This document shows, one piece after another, positions 57,799 to 64,000 of a DNA stretch of 64,000 nucleotides. Each line of letters opens with the position of its first letter. The first letter of the stretch is position 1. Source of the DNA: an uncultured Pelagibacteraceae bacterium. GTDB taxonomy: Bacteria; Pseudomonadota; Alphaproteobacteria; Pelagibacterales; Pelagibacteraceae. Under the pieces are notes generated by a model. That model had not been told where the DNA came from and did no database searches. It worked only from the letters and a program-made list of their open reading frames with translations. Made by a program: the position numbers and the translations under genes. Where the stretch lies: positions 89,150 to 153,149 of the forward strand of contig CACHKE010000001.1 in the NCBI GenBank assembly GCA_902580335.1. Direction: 5' to 3'.

Positions 57799-58587
57799 AT
57801 GTCAGCTGAAAAAAAACATGATTATCACTTAGTAGATCCAAGTCCTTGGCCTATTTACGTTTCGTTCTCTTGCTTAGTATTAGCTATAGGTGCCGTGTAT
57901 TATATGCATTCAGATGTTTCATGGGGAATGTATCTTGGATTAGCTCTTTTAATTTATGGCGCATATATGTGGTTCAGAGATGTGGTCATTGAAGCAGAAC
58001 ATCAAGGTCATCATACCCCAGTAGTTCAAATTCATCACCGTTATGGAATGACTTTATTTATCGCATCTGAGGTAATGTTTTTTGTTGCTTGGTTTTGGGC
58101 TTACTTTGACGTTAGTCTTTTCCCAAATGATTTTGTAGGAAACGTATGGCCACCTAAAGATATTGTGACTTTTGATCCTTGGGATATCCCTTTAATCAAC
58201 ACATTAGTTTTACTACTATCTGGCACAACAGTTACTTGGTCTCACCATTCATTGTTAGAAGGTGATAGAAAAGGTTTTATACAAGGATTAGTTTTAACAG
58301 TAATACTTGGAGTATTTTTTACAGCACTTCAAGCATATGAATATCATCATGCTACATTTGCATTTTCAGATCATATTTATGGTTCTGTTTTTTATATGGC
58401 AACAGGCTTTCATGGATTCCATGTTATTGTTGGAACAATTTTCTTAGCAGTGTGTTTATGGCGAGGGAAATTGGGACATTTTACTAAGGACCATCATTTT
58501 GGTTTTGAAGCGGCTGCATGGTATTGGCATTTTGTTGACGTTGTGTGGCTATTTTTGTTTGCAGCAATTTATATTTGGGGAAGTTAA
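57799..58587 (+). CDS. coxC: Cytochrome c oxidase subunit III
   Basis: The 262-aa protein has seven helices. The conserved elements are the N-terminal HDYHLVDPSPWPIYVS, HHRYGMTLFIASEVMFFVAWFWAYFDVSL (Glu of the SEVMFF motif) and GHFTKDHHFGFEAAAWYWHFVDVVWLFLF. Subunit III stabilises the oxidase and supports proton uptake. It lies after ctaG by 9 bp and before the SURF1 gene. Confidence 0.98.
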   Translation: MSAEKKHDYHLVDPSPWPIYVSFSCLVLAIGAVYYMHSDVSWGMYLGLALLIYGAYMWFRDVVIEAEHQGHHTPVVQIHHRYGMTLFIASEVMFFVAWFWAYFDVSLFPNDFVGNVWPPKDIVTFDPWDIPLINTLVLLLSGTTVTWSHHSLLEGDRKGFIQGLVLTVILGVFFTALQAYEYHHATFAFSDHIYGSVFYMATGFHGFHVIVGTIFLAVCLWRGKLGHFTKDHHFGFEAAAWYWHFVDVVWLFLFAAIYIWGS

Positions 58588-58595
58588 GTTGATCC

Positions 58596-59249
58596 TTGAA
58601 ACATAAGTTTTTATTTTCTGTTTTTATAATTTTCTTTATTCTTGTTTTTATTGGACTGGGCACATGGCAACTTATCCGTCTAAATTGGAAAAATAATTTA
58701 ATTTTAGAGATTGAAAATTCATTAAAAAAACCACCGGTGGAATTAGCTCAATCAAACAAAGAAAATTTTCTTAAAATTAAAACTTCAGGGTCTATAGATT
58801 TTGATAAGCAAATTTATTTATATAATTTAAACGACTCTGGTACCCCAGGGTTTGAAGTAATAAATCCAATTATCATTGGAGATGAAAATTATTTAATAAA
58901 TAGAGGCTGGATACCATTTGAAAAGAAAGGTACTCAGGAAATAAATGTATTTGATCAAAAAAATATTATTGGAACCCTAAAACTACAAGGTGTAAAAAAT
59001 ATCTTTAAACCAGACAATGATTTAGATGAAAATTACTGGTTTAGTTTAAATAGGGAAGATATCTTTAAATTTACAGGAAAAAATTTTTCTAAATATATTA
59101 TTTATTTAGACGGAAATTATCAGTTACCTAGACCAAAAAAAATTACCGCAAATATTTCTAATAATCATCAAAAATACGCTATTACTTGGTTTTCATTAGC
59201 GCTTTCAATTCTTTTGCTATATTTATATTTTAGAAAAAAGAATTATTAA
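58596..59249 (+). CDS. SURF1 family oxidase assembly protein
   Basis: The 217-aa protein helps insert heme a into CoxA. It has two helices, FSVFIIFFILVFIGLGTWQLIRLNWK at residues 7-32 and WFSLALSILLLYLYF near the C-terminus. Between them are SURF1 blocks such as GTPGFEVINPI, YLINRGWIPFEKK and the C-terminal NNHQKYAITWFSLA. No in-frame ATG precedes the first helix, so a TTG start at 58596 is required. It begins 9 bp after coxC and abuts thrC directly. Confidence 0.92.
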   Translation: MKHKFLFSVFIIFFILVFIGLGTWQLIRLNWKNNLILEIENSLKKPPVELAQSNKENFLKIKTSGSIDFDKQIYLYNLNDSGTPGFEVINPIIIGDENYLINRGWIPFEKKGTQEINVFDQKNIIGTLKLQGVKNIFKPDNDLDENYWFSLNREDIFKFTGKNFSKYIIYLDGNYQLPRPKKITANISNNHQKYAITWFSLALSILLLYLYFRKKNY

Positions 59250-60623
59250 ATGAATTACATTAGTACAAGAAATAATCAAAAAAACTTTACGTTTAAAGAT
59301 GTTTTCCTCAAAGGATTGGCAGATGATGGAGGACTATTTGTTCCTAAATCAATTAAACAATTTCATAAGGAAGAATTAGATAATCTAAAAAATCTTAGTT
59401 ACAATGATTTAGCTGCTGAAATAATTTACCCATTTATAGGAGATTTCATGTCCAAAGATGATCTAATCACTATGATTTCAAAATCATATTCAAATTTTAG
59501 ATCTGACGATGTTGTTAAAATTTCTAATCTCGGAAATCTAAAAGTATTAGAACTATTTCATGGACCCACACTTGCTTTTAAAGATATCGCAATGCAACTG
59601 ATTGGTAATTTTTATCAATACCATTTAGACCGTGATCAAAAAAAAATTAATATAATAGTAGCAACCTCAGGTGATACTGGTGCAGCTGCAATCGATGCTT
59701 TAAAAGGAAAAAACAATTTAAATGTTTTTGTATTACACCCAAATAATAAAATTTCACCTGTGCAAAGAAGGTTAATGACAATACATGAGGAGAATAACGT
59801 ATTTAATATTGCAGTAGAGGGCAACTTTGATGACTGTCAAAATCTAGTAAAAGCAATGTTCAATGACGAAAAATTTTCAAAAGCGATTAATATGTCAGGG
59901 GTAAATTCAATTAATTGGGCAAGAATTATTGCTCAATCGGTGTATTATTTTTACGCTTTCTTTAAAGTTGGAAATGGTCAGCCTTTATCCTTTTCTGTTC
60001 CAACAGGAAACTTTGGTGATATATATGCTGGATACTTAGCAAAAAAATTAGGCCTTCCAATTGATAAGCTAATCGTAGCTACAAATAAAAATGACATACT
60101 TCATAGAGCCATATCAGGCGGCGATTATAGTCAAAAGAAAGTTGAGGAAACAAATACTCCAAGTATGGATATTCAAATAGCAAGTAATTTTGAGAGGCTT
60201 TTATATGATGTAAAAGATTGTAACTCAGAAGTTACAAAAGGTGTAATGACTGAAATAAAAAATAATACCTATAAAATTGATAAAAACGATTTAGATAAAA
60301 TCAAAAAGAATTTTGTATCTGAGATGCTTGATGAAAACGAAACTGTTGGAATGATAAAAACTATCAATGATGAACATCAGATGGTAGTTGATCCGCATAC
60401 CGCAGTAGGTATTGGTGCTGTTAGAAAATTAGGATTAGAAAAAAATTGCGTTGTATTATCAACTGCACACCCCTGTAAATTTCCAAAGGCAATAGAAGAT
60501 GCAATATCAAAAACTGAAAATTTACCCGAAAGTCTTCAATATGTTTATGACAGAAAAGAAAAATTTGAACTTCTCTCAAATAATATTGAAAAAGTTAAAA
60601 AATATGTAATGAGTTCGATATGA
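59250..60623 (+). CDS. thrC: Threonine synthase
   Basis: ThrC converts O-phosphohomoserine to threonine with PLP. The 457-aa protein starts with the type-I pattern MNYISTRNNQKNFTFKDVFLKGLADDGGLF. The PLP Lys is in FHGPTLAFKDIAMQLIGNF, and VATSGDTGAAAIDAL is the phosphate-binding loop. The operon position after surf1 matches the alphaproteobacterial order. The homoserine kinase that makes its substrate is encoded about 1 kb downstream on the other strand. Its stop overlaps the peroxiredoxin start (ATGA). Confidence 0.97.
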   Translation: MNYISTRNNQKNFTFKDVFLKGLADDGGLFVPKSIKQFHKEELDNLKNLSYNDLAAEIIYPFIGDFMSKDDLITMISKSYSNFRSDDVVKISNLGNLKVLELFHGPTLAFKDIAMQLIGNFYQYHLDRDQKKINIIVATSGDTGAAAIDALKGKNNLNVFVLHPNNKISPVQRRLMTIHEENNVFNIAVEGNFDDCQNLVKAMFNDEKFSKAINMSGVNSINWARIIAQSVYYFYAFFKVGNGQPLSFSVPTGNFGDIYAGYLAKKLGLPIDKLIVATNKNDILHRAISGGDYSQKKVEETNTPSMDIQIASNFERLLYDVKDCNSEVTKGVMTEIKNNTYKIDKNDLDKIKKNFVSEMLDENETVGMIKTINDEHQMVVDPHTAVGIGAVRKLGLEKNCVVLSTAHPCKFPKAIEDAISKTENLPESLQYVYDRKEKFELLSNNIEKVKKYVMSSI

Positions 60624-61108
60624 AAATTAAAATAAAAGATCAACTTCCAGATACGGAGATTTTTCAACTTATTGATGGAGAGCCTCAAAAAAGTAACTTA
60701 AGAGAAATCATAGGTAATGGAAAAATTGTTTTGTTTGGTTTACCTGGAGCATTTACATCAACTTGCTCCAAACTTCACTTACCAGGTTTTGTAGTAAATG
60801 CAGATAAAATCAAAGCAAAAGGAATAGAAAATATATTTTGTTTATCAGTTAATGACCCTTATGTAATGAATGGCTGGGGAGAGATTAATAATACTGGAGA
60901 TAAAATTAAAATGTTATCTGATCCATATTTAGTATTTACGAAAGCAATCGGTGCGGAAGTTGATCGAAATGCAAAAGGGATGGGAATTAGATCAAATCGT
61001 TATTTGATGGTTATTGAAAATTTTACAGTTATTAAAATTCATGAAGAAGAAGAGACCAAAGAATGCGGCTTAACTTCTGCAGAAAACTTATTGAACAATC
61101 TACTATAA
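60620..61108 (+). CDS. Peroxiredoxin (Prx5/hybrid type)
   Basis: The 162-aa thioredoxin-fold peroxidase has the catalytic loop LPGAFTSTCSKLHLPGFV, with the peroxidatic Cys at about residue 49. SDPYLVFTKAIGAEVDRNAKGMGIRSNRYLMVIEN and ECGLTSAENLLNNL are the Prx5 C-terminal pattern. It should reduce peroxides with glutathione, glutaredoxin or thioredoxin. The stop overlaps rnhA by 6 bp. Confidence 0.92.
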   Translation: MKIKIKDQLPDTEIFQLIDGEPQKSNLREIIGNGKIVLFGLPGAFTSTCSKLHLPGFVVNADKIKAKGIENIFCLSVNDPYVMNGWGEINNTGDKIKMLSDPYLVFTKAIGAEVDRNAKGMGIRSNRYLMVIENFTVIKIHEEEETKECGLTSAENLLNNLL

Positions 61109-61525
61109 ATTTGCAGCATCTCTAGCAAGTAAATCCACTTCGTTATTTAATTTATCTGTTGAATGCGCTTTTACCCAGTTCCAACTTATTTCAAATTCAC
61201 TATTTAGTTGGTCCAATTCTGTCCAAAGTTCTTTATTACTCACCTCTTTTTTATTTGTAGTTTTCCATCCATTTCTTTTCCAATTGTGTATCCACTCTGT
61301 TATTCCAGACTTAACATATTTAGAGTCAGTAAAAATTTGAACTTTGCTTCCTTTTGGAATTTTCTTAAGCGCCTCTATAGGCGCTAATAATTCCATTTGA
61401 TTATTTGTAGTATCTTTTTTACTTCCTTTTATTTCAGTTTTTTCCCCCTCATCTAATATTATTGCTGCCCAGCCACCTTGACCCGGATTGCCAATGCATG
61501 AACCATCAGTATATATTTTAATCAT
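61103..61525 (-). CDS. rnhA: Ribonuclease HI
   Basis: RNase HI removes RNA from RNA-DNA hybrids. The 140-aa protein carries IYTDGSCIGNPGQGGWAAI (catalytic Asp at residue 6), NQMELLAPIEALKKI (Glu), VQIFTDSKYVKSGI (Asp) and the C-terminal NEVDLLARDAA with Asp. The basic handle helix is partly kept (WIHNWKRNGWKTTNKKEV). Its start overlaps thrB by 1 bp. Confidence 0.97.
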   Translation of the reverse strand: MIKIYTDGSCIGNPGQGGWAAIILDEGEKTEIKGSKKDTTNNQMELLAPIEALKKIPKGSKVQIFTDSKYVKSGITEWIHNWKRNGWKTTNKKEVSNKELWTELDQLNSEFEISWNWVKAHSTDKLNNEVDLLARDAANL

Positions 61526-62490
61526 TAATTCAAATAATCTTTATAAGTTTTTAAATTATTGTGTATTACAAGCTTTTGATAATATTCTCTTGGATCTTTT
61601 ATTTTAATTAATGCTGTCTTAGGAGTATTTGAATAGTCATAAAGTCTAGTCATAAAATATCTAATTGCAGCACCACGACATAAAATATTTAATGATTTTT
61701 TTTCTTTAAGTGAGATTTTCCTAATTTTTTCATAACCATTTATTAAATTTTTGACTTTCTTTTTGTTCAACACAAACTTTGATTTTTTTTTATCAAAACA
61801 TAGTGCATTTACACAAATTGCGATTTCATACATGAAATAGTCATTAGCTGCAAAATAAAAATCGATTACCCCTGATAATTTATTATTTTTAAAAAAGATA
61901 TTATCGATAAACAAATCTCCATGAATTACCCCGTTCGGTAAATTTTTAGGCCATTTCGTTTTAATATCTTTAAAATTATTTTTTAAAAATTTTTCTACAT
62001 TAGTAAATTTTTTTGACTTAAATCTTATACTTTTCAGTAATGGATTTAAATTTCTAACACCCATAGAGTTTTTTCTAGTAAGATTCATTTTTTTTGTAGA
62101 TTGGTGCATTTCAGCAATCATTTTGCCAATGTCATAACAGTTTTTAAAATTAAGTGATTTTTTATCTTTTCCATTGAGAAAGGAAACTATGCATGCAGCT
62201 TTATTTTTTAAATTAATTAAATACCCACCATCTTTTTTTGTTTCTGGCTTTGGGCAATTTATTTTTGATTTATTCAATTTATCCATCAAATTCATAAAAA
62301 AAGGCAATTCTTTTTTTGATACTCTTTTTTCGAAAATTGTTAGTATAAATTTTTTATTCTTTGATTTTAGTAAATAGTTTGTATTTTCAATTCCTTGTTT
62401 TATACCTTTAAATTCTAAAATTTTTTCTATATAAAATTTTCTATTAATAAAAGAAATGTCTTTTTTACTTATTTTCGTATATACAGCCAT
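61525..62490 (-). CDS. thrB: Homoserine kinase (APH-fold, ThrB type II)
   Basis: ThrB phosphorylates homoserine for threonine synthesis and feeds the thrC product. The 321-aa protein has the APH fold with the catalytic loop GVIHGDLFIDNIFFKNNKLSGVIDFYFA near residue 190. The N-terminal part KGIKQGIENTNYLLKSKNKKFILTIFEKRV matches the type II enzyme found in alphaproteobacteria. It is coupled to rnhA (TAATG) and follows ispH by one base. Confidence 0.95.
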   Translation of the reverse strand: MAVYTKISKKDISFINRKFYIEKILEFKGIKQGIENTNYLLKSKNKKFILTIFEKRVSKKELPFFMNLMDKLNKSKINCPKPETKKDGGYLINLKNKAACIVSFLNGKDKKSLNFKNCYDIGKMIAEMHQSTKKMNLTRKNSMGVRNLNPLLKSIRFKSKKFTNVEKFLKNNFKDIKTKWPKNLPNGVIHGDLFIDNIFFKNNKLSGVIDFYFAANDYFMYEIAICVNALCFDKKKSKFVLNKKKVKNLINGYEKIRKISLKEKKSLNILCRGAAIRYFMTRLYDYSNTPKTALIKIKDPREYYQKLVIHNNLKTYKDYLN

Positions 62491-62491
62491 T

Positions 62492-63436
62492 TTAGTTTAA
62501 TTTTTTCGGTGATTTGAAAACAACATTTTCTTTAATTATTTCTACTTCATCTATACTGACTGTAAATTTATTTTTTAATTCTTTTATAAAGTTATCGACT
62601 AAAATTTCAGGCGCAGAAGCCCCAGAGGAAATACCAATTGTATTGGAATTTTTAATTAAATCGAATGGTATTTCACTTTGTGAATGAATTAATAGCGAGT
62701 TAGAGCAGCCAGATTTTTTTGCAACTTCTACTAATCTAACTGAATTAGATGAATTTCTACTCCCAATTACAAAAAATAAATCACATTTTTTTGCAATATT
62801 TTTTACAGCCAATTGTCTATTCGTTGTGGCGTAACAAATATCTTCTTTCACTGGTTCTTTTATATTAGGAAATCTATTTTTTAAAATTTGAATTATATCT
62901 TTTGTATCATCTACTGATAGCGTTGTTTGGGTTACATATGAAATTTTTTTGTTGTTGTCAGGTTTATATTTTTTGGCCTCATCCTCATTTTGAACAAGAT
63001 CAATTGATCCTTCTGGTAATTGACCCATGGTACCGATTACTTCAGGGTGATTTTGATGTCCTATCAAAATTAAATGATACCCAGCTTTATGTAAATTTTC
63101 CGCTGCTCTATGTACTTTGGATACCAATGGACATGTAGCATCTATATAAGTCATGTTATAGTTTTTAGCATCTTCTGGTATTTTTTTTGGAACACCATGT
63201 GCAGAAAAAATAACTGGCCTTGTTTTATCTTCTATCTCCTCGAGCTCCTCAACAAAGATGGCACCCTTATTTTTTAAATCGTCTACAACATATTTATTAT
63301 GCACAATTTCATGGCGAACATAAACTGGAGCACCAAATTTTTTGATTGATTTTTCTACAATTTCTATAGCTCTCTCAACACCTGCACAAAAACCTCTGGG
63401 CGCAGAAAGTAATATTTTCAAATGTTTATTTTTCAT
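62492..63436 (-). CDS. ispH: 4-hydroxy-3-methylbut-2-enyl diphosphate reductase
   Basis: IspH is the last enzyme of the MEP pathway and yields IPP and DMAPP. The 314-aa protein has iron-sulfur Cys residues in SAPRGFCAGVERAI, YIDATCPLVSKVH and EDICYATTNRQ. EIVHNKYVV and GHQNHPEVIGTMGQ are family motifs. A longer frame starts at a TTG (63445); ATG 63436 is preferred. Isoprenoids supply both ubiquinone and the carotenoid that the neighbouring Blh would cleave. The start overlaps blh by 11 bp. Confidence 0.97.
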   Translation of the reverse strand: MKNKHLKILLSAPRGFCAGVERAIEIVEKSIKKFGAPVYVRHEIVHNKYVVDDLKNKGAIFVEELEEIEDKTRPVIFSAHGVPKKIPEDAKNYNMTYIDATCPLVSKVHRAAENLHKAGYHLILIGHQNHPEVIGTMGQLPEGSIDLVQNEDEAKKYKPDNNKKISYVTQTTLSVDDTKDIIQILKNRFPNIKEPVKEDICYATTNRQLAVKNIAKKCDLFFVIGSRNSSNSVRLVEVAKKSGCSNSLLIHSQSEIPFDLIKNSNTIGISSGASAPEILVDNFIKELKNKFTVSIDEVEIIKENVVFKSPKKLN

Positions 63437-64000
63437 TTTTTTCAATCAAATACTCAAGCAATATATGTGGAAAGGTTAAAGACGCCAAACCTATAAATAT
63501 AATTTTAAGAATTGAACTTTCTAAATTGTAAGTATTATTTAGTAAATAAAGGCCAATTATACAAAAAATAGCTGTAATAATTGTTAGTGGCAAAGCCTTT
63601 TTTATAAAGATTTTAAATCCATTACTAAGATCATTCCGGTCTAATTCAGACATTAATGAAATACTATGTCTTACAGAGTGTAAAAAGCAGAAATAAATTG
63701 TAAAAGCTACTAATGGAGAAAAATAATAATTTATTATTATAATTGAAAAATAATCTAAAAATATTGTGAATTTCTTTAGCTCAAAATTTTTTGTAAATAG
63801 TAGAATGTTTGCTAAAGTTGATAGAATAATACAATATAACAATATCTCTTTAGACTCTATTAAATCTAAAAAATTATAGAAATTTTCATTTTCAATAAAC
63901 AGTAATTTGAATATTGATATTGTCTCATTGAAATGGAAATACATTGGTGCAAAAACTATTAAAGAACCTTTTAACAAAAATAAAAATTGATTGTAATATG
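63426..64000 (-). CDS. blh: Brp/Blh-family beta-carotene 15,15'-dioxygenase (5' end outside window)
   Basis: The frame is open to the window edge, so only the last 190 or so residues are seen. They contain several helices, the FAPMYFHFNETISIF segment that fits the family's 'GPllFhp..' block, and the conserved FCFLHSVRHS (metal-type His residues). The C-terminus is FPHILLEYLI, matching the Blh 'PH..l' end. Blh cleaves beta-carotene to two retinal, the chromophore of proteorhodopsin. No rhodopsin or carotenoid genes are in the window. They may lie just beyond the edge. Confidence 0.82.
   Translation of the reverse strand, partial: YYNQFLFLLKGSLIVFAPMYFHFNETISIFKLLFIENENFYNFLDLIESKEILLYCIILSTLANILLFTKNFELKKFTIFLDYFSIIIINYYFSPLVAFTIYFCFLHSVRHSISLMSELDRNDLSNGFKIFIKKALPLTIITAIFCIIGLYLLNNTYNLESSILKIIFIGLASLTFPHILLEYLIEKNEK

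Overview
The window looks like a stretch of a streamlined marine alphaproteobacterial chromosome of the SAR11 / Candidatus Pelagibacter type. The evidence is very low GC (by eye about 30 %), Lys/Asn/Ile-rich proteins, almost no intergenic space (the longest gene-free stretch is about 125 bp), head-to-tail junctions of the ATGA/TAATG type, tail-to-tail genes that overlap, alphaproteobacterial gene orders (chvI-chvG..ahcY-tsaE-amgK-murU; coxB-coxA-ctaB-coxF-ctaG-coxC-surf1-thrC; ispH-thrB-rnhA), and a Brp/Blh carotene dioxygenase gene at the right edge, as in retinal/proteorhodopsin-using marine bacteria. I found no tRNA or rRNA gene, CRISPR array, insertion sequence, prophage, integrase or toxin-antitoxin pair. 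The taxon call is an inference from gene content and composition.

Layout. 1-5.3 kb: the end of a ChvI-type response regulator, its ChvG-type sensor kinase, S-adenosylhomocysteine hydrolase, TsaE and a MurNAc-recycling pair (AmgK/MurU). 5.3-12.3 kb: phosphoglycerate mutase, two small envelope genes (VanZ-like, lytic transglycosylase lipoprotein), an RND efflux permease with its adaptor, a mercaptopyruvate sulfurtransferase and MsrA. 12.3-17.4 kb: DMT exporter, 3-methyladenine glycosylase, DUF1330, a GT17-like glycosyltransferase, and a purine phosphoribosyltransferase converging on an AzgA-like purine permease across a hairpin. 17.4-25.5 kb: Hsp20 with a sigma-32-type promoter, an S9 oligopeptidase, a membrane DnaJ-domain protein, a GT9 heptosyltransferase, a DapA-superfamily aldolase with Cfa, and a Lys-rich coiled-coil protein followed by a small membrane protein. 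25.6-35.6 kb: TldD/TldE, an FAD oxidoreductase, a YczE-like membrane protein, BipA/TypA, a possible 38-residue basic protein, an FkbM methyltransferase and groESL with a second sigma-32-type promoter.

35.7-42.1 kb is one tight forward block: HAD phosphatase, ribF, ileS, lspA, a DUF3035/BamF-like lipoprotein and pgi. 42-49.8 kb is reverse: rsmD-purD, then ubiA-msbA-waaA-lpxK-lpxL, which builds and exports Kdo-lipid A and also holds a ubiquinone gene. 50.2-53 kb: quinone oxidoreductase, pirin, CDGSH protein and haloacid dehalogenase. 53.8-61.1 kb is the aa3-type cytochrome c oxidase operon with assembly factors, running into thrC and a peroxiredoxin. It includes a 41-codon CoxF-position gene that is easily missed. 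61.1-64 kb, reverse: rnhA, thrB, ispH and the truncated blh.

The window is mostly core metabolism and envelope biogenesis. The most notable signals are architectural. Of 14 convergent gene pairs, ten overlap, one is 4 bp apart, and the other three carry a GC-rich hairpin; two of those three serve heat-shock genes. Strong AGGAG ribosome sites were seen only at hsp20, groES, groEL and the purine permease. No undescribed multi-gene system is obvious. The best unexplained candidate is the Lys-rich coiled-coil protein with its small membrane neighbour at 23.6-25.2 kb.
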